A stretch of DNA of 64,000 nt from contig NW_019091397.1 of NCBI RefSeq assembly GCF_001949145.1, positions 1,461,477-1,525,476 on the forward strand, in the 5' to 3' direction. Within the stretch, counting starts at the first letter, position 1, and each line of letters starts with the position of its first letter. The position numbers were made by a program, and so were the translations under genes. Below are positions 34,641 through 46,100 of the stretch, one piece after another. This stretch comes from Acanthaster planci (Eukaryota > Echinodermata > Asteroidea > Valvatida > Acanthasteridae). The notes under the pieces were generated by a model. It ran no database searches. It worked only from the letters and a program-made list of their open reading frames with translations, and was not told where the DNA came from.

Positions 34641-36197
34641 CCACCTCATCAATACATAATATGTAGGCCATTCTGTTTCAAATGTTACACTAAATTGCAC
34701 TAAACTCAAGCAAGTTTGACAAGATTGTTTAAAAGCGTTCTCAAGGTCAAAGGTCCCCACTACACACCGAAACAGTGAAAAGTGAAACAAGTGTCGTTTG
34801 TCCAGTCTAAATCAAAACTTGAAAGGTGGTATCCTTGGAACGAACTGTACGCCGTGGACCATCAATCGTATTTTACATTACTTCAGTGTGGACCATGCAC
34901 TCTGTTTTGGATGTTGTGTCTTGAATTTCTTTTCAAATTCACATGTTTTTCATTGGGTCTTTTGGGTTGTCATGATGTGTAAGCGTTGATTAGGACCCAT
35001 ATTTCACGAAGCGTCACTACATCTTGGAGTTTCATTTGTGTAATTCTTGAATCGTAAGTTCACTTGGAAACCCTGTGGCAGATAGTAGATGAGTGGAAAA
35101 TGTTGGGAATTCTTTGGGAAAAATATAAAATATAAACACTGACGTTGCACGAGGGTGGGTAACGAAGTAATATTAAAGAAATTGGCGATTCCTATTCCCT
35201 TTTCTCCTCCCCCGCCCGAATTTTTCTTGCTGTATCTTTTCTATTTTTTATTAAGTTTTCATTTTCTTTCCGGGGAGGGGGACTGCCCCCTTTCCACTTC
35301 CCCCAAATGCCTATGCCGATTTGTCATTCACATGGAACCAAACGGCCAGTCCAGTGAATAGATTTAATGGGTTTATTTTAAGATTTAACTCCTCTACACT
35401 TTTGCAATGCAAGCTAAGCTTTACTGCCAGTAGAGCCTAATCTCTCTGCTCTAATTTGGACAAGAAAACAGCTTTCATTTTTTTAATCGTTATTGAAACC
35501 AACCATAGTTGCAAATCGAAACCAATTTGCTCAAGCTGTCCCTAGATTTGTTTATTTGGCCTGTCCAATTAGTGTCATTTATCTCGTTTTGAAGGAGACA
35601 CTTCAGAACAAGCAATGGAGGTGAAGCCAGTCACATCTTGTTTGAGAATCTCTTTCACTTTCACTTTTGGAGGTGATATATCGCGCAAAACTCGTAGCAA
35701 ACACGATAAACTCATGCTTTTTCTGATATAAAGAAAGCCATTTACCGTCTGTCGTCCCCTGGTAGATGTATATCTGTAGATAATAACCCAGATTAGACGA
35801 ATATGGCAAGCGAACGTAGAAGCCCGACTAGTGTTAATGTGTTGACCTTTTTAACCTAACGAGGTTTTGTTCAGTTTTAATCACTGCGTGGGAAGTTTGT
35901 TCAGGTGCATTCCCGTGGTGAAAAAAAGTCTCGCGTGCGCCATCAGTTTGATAGCCAGCCCGGCGAGAGCTGAAAGTGGTGTGGCAACCCCCTCACGCTA
36001 CAAACTGCACTTGATGGTGATTGGAAGGTTTTCATTACAATCGTGGCCAAACTTCATTGTTACTGAAAAATATCCATTACATCATCGTGGACATTTCATG
36101 GTGACTGGTAGACACACATTACTTTGCGAAGGAGTGATTAACTTTTACATGTAGAAACACAACTGCTTTGCACATTAAGGGCAGACACAGGCCTTTG
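34641..36197. other. Intergenic, nothing recognised
   Basis: No exon-like or repeat structure could be supported between repeat F and the fibrinogen-related gene promoter. Confidence 0.4.
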
Positions 36198-36207
36198 TAT
36201 TTATAAA
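36198..36207 (+). promoter_or_regulatory. Candidate TATA box of the fibrinogen-related gene
   Basis: TATTTATAAA sits 20 nt before the first in-frame ATG (36218) and 71 nt before the second (36269). A start of transcription about 30 nt downstream would exclude the first ATG and favour the second, which also begins a cleaner signal peptide. Confidence 0.45.
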
Positions 36208-36217
36208 TTGGTAGACG

Positions 36218-38697
36218 ATGGGGCTTCCGAGCATTTTCCGCTTGGATACTGTGAAGTCATCTTCCAACATGACATCGGTTCTTCAGTTTGCAGTCCTTGC
36301 ATTGACAGTGGTCGGGGTTTTCAGCACCGCCACAGTTAGTGACGATCCTGTCCTGCAGAGGGAAGTAGAAGGCAACATCGCTCAGGCCCTCTACCAACAG
36401 CAAGTCATCATCAACGCGCTTGACGATCCTGCGTTCTCCGAGGCCGGTTGTAACTACTCCACGATCAAAGAAATTGTTTCCTATGAACTTCAGGACGTCA
36501 AACTGCAGTTAGGTCTTGTAAAAGAATCCGTCTCAGAGCTTGCAGAGCTTTTGAAAAACAGGCCAGGTAAATTTGCGGTTCAGAAAGGAAAGTTTCAATT
36601 TGAACGATCGCGTGGAATCCTTATTTGATTATCATTTCTGTCATATAAAAAGTGAATCTTCTCTATATACAACCACCTATCGAATATTTTGCTCCGGAGT
36701 GGAGCAATAGGGTTGGAGTTATTCTTAAAGGTCCATGTTTCGCGAAGCTATAAAATTGAGCTAGTCAATAAATAAAGTTGTATACAGCAGCGTAGTCACT
36801 GTTGGTGCAAACGTGCAAATTTCAACAGGATGGACAGCAAAATCGGGAGTTTATAAAACACAATAGCGACTGTTGAAATGAGTTAAACGGAAATCACTTT
36901 GCAACGAGCAAACAAACAACCTGGCCATGTACATTCACGCATGAGGTGAGTTTGTAGGCATACAAAGTGCATTCCTTGCAGTTCCGTATATCAGATGTTA
37001 GTGTTGAATACCGATTCGATGTTAAGACTGTTCGATGTTTTTGGAATTGCAGTTTCCCCTCCTCCGCCCCCAGTTACTCCTCCTGTAACTCCTCCCCTAA
37101 TCCCCAAGGACTGTTCTGAGGCTTTTGCACACGGTGTGAATACCAGTGGTGTGTATACAGTTCAGCCCTTGGACGATGAAGGGCCCATCGAGGTGTACTG
37201 TGATATGACGACTGACGGTGGCGGGTGGACGGTAAGCATTACAAGCAATTTTTAAATGAGCTGATGGTGGGCGCACTCCTAACTGCCCCTTACGGCGCTG
37301 CTCTTTTATATGAGGTGCTTGAATCAAATATGATTTGTATCTGATCTGACATTCATTGATAATAGTACTGACTCATTACTTACAGAGTTTAGAGTAACTT
37401 TGGAATTGTGTTGTTACTTTGATGTTTTCCAATATATGTCTCCACAACTCAGACATTCTGTACAAGTTTGTTGATACAAACAAGTAGTTCGCAAGTCTTC
37501 CTCCTTCGCCCTCGTATTTACTCTAGATTGCTAGCGAATTGCTCTGTTACTGTTTTGTTAGTTTTCTTTTTTTTCCGTAGGTGTTCCAGCGGCGCCAAGA
37601 CGGCTCTGTTGACTTCTACCGTAACTGGGAGAGCTACCGCCAGGGCTTTGGCGATGTCGACCGTGAGTTCTGGCTCGGAAATGACAACCTGCACCGACTT
37701 ACGACGCAGGCCGAGTACCGACTCCGCGTCGATCTCGAGGACTTGGACGGCAACAAAAGGTCTGCCGTCTACAGCACGTTTCGTGTGGCTAATGCAAGTG
37801 ACAAATACAGGTTGACTGTGGGAGGCTATTCGGGAACGCCTGGTAAGTCATTGATGTGATATTTTAAAAAATTAGGCGCTGAAACATTCATGTTGCAACC
37901 CATGGTAACATCGCAATTTCGAAAAAGATACACATTAATTCTCGTCATTTTCTTCTGGTTCACTTAATTCTGTGTGTCCCATGACACAGCAGGAAATGTG
38001 CTGCATGTATAAACGTGAAGTACATCGAACTGAAATACTGATTTTTTGTTAGCATTCAAGGCATTAGAGTATTCAGAAATGCTGTCTGCATGGAATTAGC
38101 TTAATCAAGCAATCGAATTTATGATTAAGACCACCAGACGGAAAACTTTCAACGAAACGCATAATCATCTTCATTTTGGAGGTGAAATTACCAAAGGTGC
38201 CTTTCCGTATGCACATTTTTGGGTGCCTTGTGAGGCGTTCATGCATTTCACTTTCACTCATACAAAATTCGACTCCATTAACATAACATACGTGTGCGTT
38301 GCGTTCGGCCGTCAAAATTGCCCCGAGAGCGATTCTGACGAATTCGCAACGCTTGGCGCAAGTGTTGACGCCCATTTAGAAAGGCACTTTAAGACGCTTT
38401 CTTTCTGCTCGTTTATTATCACAGATTGATTTTACACCCATTGATTTTGTTGCAGGGGATTCACTGAGTTACCATAACAATCAAGTCTTCACCACCAAGG
38501 ACCGCGACAACGACAAGTGGAGTAGTGACAACTGTGCCGTCATGCGCAAGGGCGCCTGGTGGTACGACGGGTGCAACTATTCCAATCTGAACGGCAAGTA
38601 CGGCAGCATGTCCTCAGACGGAATAGTTTGGGGGACCTGGAAAGGGTATTCTTACTCAATGAAACGCACAGAGATGAAAATGAAGGCCAAAATATAA
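36218..38697 (+). CDS. Secreted fibrinogen-related domain protein (ficolin/angiopoietin-like)
   Basis: Exons 36218-36566, 37053-37231, 37581-37842 and 38456-38697 join in frame to 343 aa with TAA at 38695. Met18 (36269) begins a typical signal peptide ([16 protein letters not shown]) and may be the true start, giving 326 aa. A short helical, coil-prone stretch follows (about 40-115). A proline hinge ([13 protein letters not shown]) opens exon 2. A full fibrinogen C-terminal domain then begins at KDCSEAF. The first disulphide pair (DCSEAF ... [15 protein letters not shown]), [13 protein letters not shown], the calcium-site motif DRDND and the [20 protein letters not shown] second cysteine loop are all present. 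Such proteins bind acetylated glycans or microbial surfaces in invertebrate immunity, or act in matrix; which applies here cannot be told. A possible ATTAAA polyA signal is at 38901. Confidence 0.9.
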
Positions 38698-40160
38698 CTT
38701 ACCTTACAGACGTTGGTATTTAGCCGATGCGTTCTTGTCGAAAGCCCTTAAAAAGGTCACTGGGTTTTCTGTATCCTTCCTCTATGGTTCAGTTTAGCCG
38801 TTTACTTCATTGGATTTTAAAAGGATTATCGATGTCTAATCTGGGAGATGAATTTCCAATGACTCATGAGAACAAAATAAGATAATCCTTCCACTATTCT
38901 ATTAAAGTTGAGCTCGTAGAACATTGTCAATTTAATACTAATTGCAAAAGGAAATATTTAAAAGATGTTACTTTTTTTCAAGCGTCAGTTGCAGCATCAA
39001 ATCCATGATAAATCTTGCACTTCTCTACAACCTCTCAATTTATTTTGCGGTGCAAAATCTGCACTTTGCTGACGGACATAAAAAGACGTCTGTACATTTA
39101 TGTGCATGATGGATACAATATATTTTAAAAAATTTAAAACTGCCAGTGAGGGAAAATTGTCTTCCATATTTTCTTCCTTTTAGTTTATTTAAGTTCAATT
39201 AAAGACATTAGAAGCATGCACCCTTTTGTATTCACTTTGATTCAATTTTGTCTTGTTCTTGGACTTCAAACTTTCCCACTTGTTACGAACAAGACCCTAA
39301 GAAAAATCCATATAAAGAATCGATATTTTAAAAGGTGCGCACCTCCAAGTTTGGGTACACTTGACACCATTTCACAAATCTGGGGAAAAATACTAATCCT
39401 GGTAAATCTTTGATTCAACCTTTAAAACGCTGTTTGTCTTACGAATGAGTGGCAGTTATGTGATGAAAATCTCACTGAGACAAGAGAGATAAGACGTTTG
39501 CATATTGTTCATCGTGTTCGCTACCTTGAGAACGACAGAGAAATGTTAATCTTTCAAGATTGCAATCTTCAATTTCCCCTACTTGTCAAACATTTCTCAC
39601 TAAATCCAAGCATCGGTGATTATATGGATGTACTAAATACAGGCCCTATTAATGAAAATGAAAAGAAACACATTTTTTTCTAGCGGACTCTTTGTAACAG
39701 AATTACAACACGATGAGCAATACCAAAATCCCAACGCAATAGATTCACTTGTGTAAATACTACCTTGAAGAAGCAAGCTTGTTCCCTTGATATGAGCAAA
39801 GAGAAAATTCATAGAATGAGCAGCAGCAGGTTTAAAGAGTCTTCATTACTACAAGACACTATAGAGGTTGATTATGTTTCTCCTGAAAATGTTCTGACAA
39901 CTTAAATTAGTAACTTAAGTTAGCATTTACAGTCGCCAGCATTGTGCCTTTACGAGTTCAGACTTTTTCTGGAGAAGTGGTTCGCTGTGTTATTGAGGTC
40001 CACAACTCAAGCCCCTACCGTATTCTACCGTTGAGCTAAAAGTCGTCATAGAGGGATCCCAATACGACGCTTTTAGCGTCGATCTGCGCACTTCCACGTT
40101 TGACAACGAGGCTGTATGTGTCATCAGTTTCAATTCTTAATACGATCAGACAATTGAAAG
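38698..40160. other. Intergenic, nothing recognised
   Basis: The 3' flank of the fibrinogen-related gene followed by AT-rich sequence with short ORFs only. Confidence 0.4.
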
Positions 40161-40190
40161 NNNNNNNNNNNNNNNNNNNNNNNNNNNNNN
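40161..40190. other. Assembly gap (30 N)
   Basis: Run of 30 N directly abutting repeat family B copy 3. Confidence 0.98.
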
Positions 40191-40263
40191 TGCGATGGTC
40201 GTGTATCTTGTGCAGTGGGCGTGGTTTAAACTGAAGTGGCGTCACACTTACGAACCGGATACT
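40191..40263 (+). repeat. Dispersed repeat family B, copy 3 (partial)
   Basis: GTGCAGTGGGCGTGGTTTAA and the following CTGAAGTGGCGTCACACTTA match the other family B copies. The CRE octamer is mutated to TGGCGTCA (40237-40244). The left part is lost in the assembly gap. Confidence 0.65.
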
Positions 40264-40799
40264 CCATGTACTGTGTGGACTCCGCGGGCGCGAGGAAGTT
40301 CAACACAGAGAGCCTCGATTTCGATGCAGATATGCGTAGACGGCTCTAATGTGAAATCCCTCTATAATATATACCACCCATCTAGAGATTGAAAGAGGGC
40401 CTCTAACCCTGCCCTTCCTTGGACCAGCAGACTCATCATCTGACGATTAAACAGGGAATGAATATGTTGGGAAATGAATCCGAGATGGTGTAGATAACAA
40501 GCTGCTAAGTTCTTACGCGAAGAAACTCTACTCGATGATCATTTGTCGCCTGTGCTAACCCAAGTCTCCCGAAAAAAAAATTGACTGAATATTGCCCAGT
40601 TTTACGTAACTGTGAACTTCACGATCACCAAAGCACACAACCTAGCTGAGTTCAACGATCTACGCAGAGGGCTACTGAGGTCAGAGGAGTTACTACAGGG
40701 GGCACAGGGAGAGAGTGTCCCCAGCCCCCCCCCCTTTGAAATCCGTGAATAATCTCCGTAGAGTTTTTTCATGTATATAGCTATCCATCTGCAGCTTCA

Positions 40800-40980
40800 G
40801 AGAGAGCCCCGCTCCGACCTTTGTGTTGGACAGTGTTATACTGGTATCTCAGGAATTATTTTCAGACATCTAGGGGGATGTGTTAAGTGACAATAGGCTG
40901 GAGTGTGTATAGGGACTGGACTTGGGGGGTTCCCCTCTGTCCCATTTTGTGCCTGGTATAAGGGCCTTCTGCAACCGTCT
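40800..40980 (+). repeat. Dispersed repeat family E, copy 2
   Basis: Same-strand match to 4855-5045 (CTTTGTGTTGG, ATCTCAGGAATT, ACATCTAGGGGG, GTGTGTATAGGG). Confidence 0.65.
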
Positions 40981-42420
40981 ACTCCTTGAAAAAGAAAAGA
41001 AAATTCTATCTGGCATCTTTCTTTTTGTTGCAGTTTAATTAATTCGAATCAATTCAACTCAACAACATTTATTACCATAATGCCATGTATGGAATATGTA
41101 AAAGAAAATTTGACAACAAAATAAATCCAAGGAGTAAAGATGCGAAAAAAAATAAAGCAAACAAAAAGAAGACGCTGCATGGTAATAACGGAGGCATTAT
41201 CAGGAAGACTCGGTCTGGTACAGGCATGCCTTGAACAAAACAGGACAAAACGAGACAATAGGACCGGACAAAGCAACGGACAATACAGTTAAGAGACAGT
41301 GACTTAAATCTTAACTGGGATGAGAAAAATTACATTAAGTGAGGCAACATAGATGGCTCATGAAAAAAAATGGTATGATTGAATATAGAAGAAGCTATTC
41401 TAGATAACTGGTGAGTTGTTTAGACATTCGCGTTTTGTAGGCTTCCAAAGACAAATGAGGGCGTTGTTGCTTGTACATTACAGGAAGATAATATTCATTC
41501 AGGAAATGCACATTTCTGTTGAAATTATGAAGACAACCAGGCTCATCGACAAACATTTTCTAATAGCGCATCCACAGGAGGTACTTGTTAACTAACAGGC
41601 GTGTCCATCACAGGCAATTACCAAGCCACGCGTAGCGATACGGCAGTCTTTCATGCAGTGCAAAACAGTGGACTCTTGCTCTGATGTGTGACCGTGTCTG
41701 CGCTGCCTTAAGGCTCTTTGAAGTACTCCTGCGCATTAAATCAAACCCAAGCTACAAAGTTGTGTATAAAATATAGTTCTCATGTCGACGTAAAGAGACG
41801 CAGACAGTGATACACACGATTGCGGTTACTCTTTACCTAGACACGGAGGCAGACAGTTGGTAAAGTTGGTTCGTGTTGAAATTATTTGCTGACTTTCTAA
41901 GTCGATTCTTAACTGAAGAGCAAACCCACACGAGCCGCACACTGGAATGACGGGTGTACTGCGGTGATGCCCCTCTTGATTATCAGTATCATTCTACCCA
42001 TTTTCCTTGTGACTAAGAAATCCGAATTGATTTTGTTCTAATTTATAAGTTTAAATGCACTAATCAAGCAGAATCTGTGGAAGAAGTAATAATTAAAAAA
42101 TCAAGTAGGGCCTATACTGCTTTTATCTCGCAGTATATGGAAATATTATAGCCTCCCCAGTTGATCTTGAAAACATTTCATTAATTTTCCCGCCTCGAAG
42201 TTTAACTTCACCACTCAAAATAGTCATCATTATATCACAATGCGTCCATGTGCATAACTGTTGCCATCAATAAACAATATTCTTGTAGATATGGAACTCA
42301 AGCTTTTTTCAGTCACGAAACAGTCCGCAGAGTACCTCTTTGTCCCCACACAGCCTTTAAAATTCCAAGTGACATACATGTACATATAGGACTCTTGGTA
42401 AATTTACAGAATAAGGACGA
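40981..42420. other. Intergenic, nothing recognised
   Basis: AT-rich sequence with no exon-like frame supported by splice signals. Confidence 0.4.
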
Positions 42421-42424
42421 TTCA

Positions 42425-42568
42425 CAATAGTGCGCCTCCAAGAGTTTGCAATGTTAGCCAATCAGAACGCGCAAAATCTGTCGACCCTTTCCAAACGCGC
42501 ATTGGGTCGACAAATTTCGCACATTGTGATTGGCCAACGTGATGCAAACTCTTGGAAGTGCACTATTG
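42425..42568. mobile_element. 144-bp foldback/MITE-like element
   Basis: The left arm (42425-42487) and right arm (42504-42568) are reverse complements over about 64 nt with few mismatches. The ends are CAATAGTG and CACTATTG, the inner end is GTCGACCC / GGGTCGAC, and the loop is 16 nt. Both arms also contain a CCAATCA box (GCCAATCAGAA and TGTGATTGGCC). Confidence 0.85.
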
Positions 42569-42719
42569 GGAAACGCCCTATTGTTAACATTAACTTTTTG
42601 ACTTGGTTTAAATGGGATGTGCTTACCAAAGACTGTACAGCGTCGTGCGCCGTTTTGTTGCGCTGTAGTGTCTTTGGTGCTTACCAAAATATTAGTAATA
42701 CGCCTGCGATCGCGTGTAT

Positions 42720-42895
42720 CTGGTTCGTAAGTGACTTCGTCATAGACGCAGACGCACAGCTGATATCAGTCTCCCATTTGACGAACGCAAAAGTTGCGCG
42801 TTATCTTCCGGTTCCATAGTTCCATGTAACTCTGTGTGCAGTGGGCGCGGCGTGGTTTAAACTAGAGTGACGTCACACTTAAGAATCAGATTGTC
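42720..42895 (+). repeat. Dispersed repeat family B, copy 4 (contains CRE octamer)
   Basis: Matches 15540-15735 from GTGACTTCGTCA through CTTCCGGTTCCAT to TTTAAACTAGAGTGACGTCA. The TGACGTCA octamer is at 42868-42875, only about 250 nt upstream of the start of the unidentified membrane protein gene. Confidence 0.7.
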
Positions 42896-43124
42896 CAGTC
42901 ATGTTCGCGCTCATTGTGACGTTAACAACTGTTGCGAACGCTTTTCTTTTGTTTGCGTATATTTTTTTCGCCAACATACTGCAGCCATCCCAACGTCAGA
43001 TGGTTAATTTGTGTTCTCGCATGAGAGTTGTATTTTCTAGCGATTTTTCGAAGCACTATTTAAGTGTATTCATCAAGGCGAGTCTTGAATATTTTCTACG
43101 AATTCGTCGCCTGTTCCGGAAGCA

Positions 43125-46100
43125 ATGTATTCCGTAAAGTTCAAGATATTGAACTTGTTCGTGGTCATCATGGTAGGCTACATTGGCCTTTACCTGTTGA
43201 GCTGGGTATTCGTGGAATCATTCCCCGGCCCTTCCAAATACCTACCAGCATTCTTACCATTGAGGCTACCAGATAGTGTCTCCATGGATGGCTGCTGCAT
43301 CATTACAAATGAGGAGTTCCTAATCCAGCCAGAACCCTCTTCGGTTTTGGCGGATATCCTTCGTCCACTCAACTCAGTGTCTGCAGGTATACCAAGTCTG
43401 GACCAAGTCATCACCAACCTGGACTTTATGTTCGACGCCATCATTCATGGGTTCTACCACATGCCGGCATCTGTCGCTTTTGTGTCCTGGTACATTGTAC
43501 CGGCCACAATCTTTGGGTTCACCAACTGGATGGTATCGTTGAGACGTCATCGCCTCACAAAACACCAGCTCAGTTACGTGCGGGCCCGTAGTTCGGTTCG
43601 CTACCATCCGCGATATCGTCCGGTTCCTGCACGTCAGAAGCCACTCACCTTTCGACGCTGGGTGGTCTACCTGGGTATTTATCTTATATCTGGTGTACCC
43701 CTAGGGGTCTGGTGGACCTACGGCAGCTCCCTCCAGTTACAAACCCTCATGTCTCAGTCTGGTGCCTGGACTATGCCATGGCTAGCTTGTCATCTCTCGG
43801 CTCTACCCCAGCGTATCATCTCAACAGCTGGCATGCACCGACTGAGTCTCCAAAGTCTACCTATCTGGCAAAGTTTAGCCTGCCTTGCCGCTACAACGTC
43901 GTTCTTCTGTGGCATTATAATGTCGCGATCGCGTCGTAAAAAGAGGAAGATTCACCGGTTCCCCGTGAGCTACTGGAGGTACCGTATGTGTCAGTAGTGA
44001 TGTTTGTGATTTCCAAGCAGCACTTAAAACACAAATAAGAATGATTAAACTGGTGTGCAAGCTAACAAGAATGTTACTATTTCGTTACTGTGACCGTGCC
44101 ATGCATCTTTTTTCAACTCATATTTTTACATTCGATAATATCCAGAGGTATTTATTATTGATTACAAAATACTTTAACGCGCACTTTCCCATCTGAAATC
44201 ATCAAGGCACACGAGATTAACCCAGCCTTCCCTGATCATTAGTCATAAAAAAATCTTGATTATTTTTGCATAACATCTCACATCAACTGTTCAACTCAAC
44301 AGGAGGAATCAAGTGCGCGTACCCATCAACCCAACGAGATGCTACGCCAGTGTGTTCGTACACCGAATTCTAATGTATTGCAGCGTCTTGCTTCGGCTCT
44401 GCTCGGCTAGCGTGTCTACAAGCTGGTCTCAACTCCCTGGTATTCTGAGGACATCACTCGATATGACCAAGGATGGTCTCACCTATGGTCTCCAATACAA
44501 GTCCAAAATTCTTCCATTCCAAAGACCTATGAGGTGGATCCCCCTTACATTTTCAGGACTCAGGCGTAAGCTTGTTTATTGGAGATCATGTGAAGAAATC
44601 AAGGAAGGTGAAAGTTTGTTCTTGCCTTGATTTCCAGTCTTTTTATTGGTAAATCCAACTGACCTGCTGGTTAGACGAAATATTTGGTTAATAAAACACA
44701 TTAAAATTGACCATTTCCTGAAAAACACTAAAAAATCTAAATTTCACAAAGTGAAACATGGCATTTTTCCAACTCACAAAAAATTACAAACATGATAAAA
44801 ACTAAAAAAAATCACATTACTGATTCGCTGGACCCCGAACCCTTCGTACATCGTACCCTTTCTATTTGAAGATTAAGCGCTGATAATTTTACGGTTTCCA
44901 CAGATGGGACACAAACACCGACTTGGATGATGACCGCAAAGAACTGGCCTGCCATACTATTGTCGCTGCTCCGTCGACAGATCGGAGTATCGCCGATCTC
45001 CCTGTGGAGATCCTGCTGGGTCATTCTTGGGTCTAGGATTGTCCGGATGGTCTACCTGTTTTAATCACTTGTTACGTGCTACCCGGCATAAGTTATGTGC
45101 TCCTCTCATTTGCAGCAATCCTATTGACGTTGAGGGGCATACGGAGCATCTCTACACTGAGATACAGATACAAATTTGGTACGAGCGATGTTCCCGGTTC
45201 ACACTCACTCTAAACACAAGAATCTTTGAGATTGTGCTTTTTCCTTCGGTAAAATTTAATTTAGCGTCTTTTCGTAAATTTTACCAATGTCATATTCTAT
45301 CGTCTTCAAATACTAGAAAATACCTCAGTGCAACAGTGTTGAATAACTTGTACTTGACTGTGTTTCTCTTAAGCTCACCTGAGAAAAACTGAAACAAAGC
45401 CTCGTCTACTGGAATACTCCGATGAGGAATTGGAAGATGGTGACATAGTGAATGAAATAACGCTGCGGACAAGAACCCAAAAGAAAGCAAAGGCGGACGT
45501 TTCCTCTGCCAAATGCCGAATAATCGAAACAGGTAAGACTGATTATTAAAATGTGAAAGCAAAATCCCATATTCCTTATCAGGGCAATACGACCAGTCAA
45601 CATAACAAAACTCTTTCATTTAGATAGATGTGCCAAACTAAATCTGTGCTTCTCTCTCGGATTTCACACAGCGGTGGATATTCGAGACATGTTGGTGTCG
45701 ATTTTGGCGGCGGTTCATTGGGTCATTAGTCAATATTGGCATGGCAAGAAGCTAAACGTGGACTTTCATTCAGATCAACCCCGTTCTTCCTTACATTACA
45801 GCACAGGTAACGTTTGAAATTGGGATATCGGAGTTTCCTTTTGGAATTTGGATGCCAAACTACTATTTATATTTGAAACTGTCTGGATACAAAATGCGGA
45901 CTTGACGACAAAATTGCTCTTCGTCTCTGCCACATCCAAAGCAAACTAACAAAATGAAAAAAGAGCAATATTTAAAAATAGGTGGCCTATAAGACAATTA
46001 ATCTTCATTCATATTTTCATATTTGCCCTTTGCTTCTCTGATTTATTTTGTGATTTCTGCGGGCTTGCTTCTTTGTTGCACTTTTGCTTTTTTTATTTTG

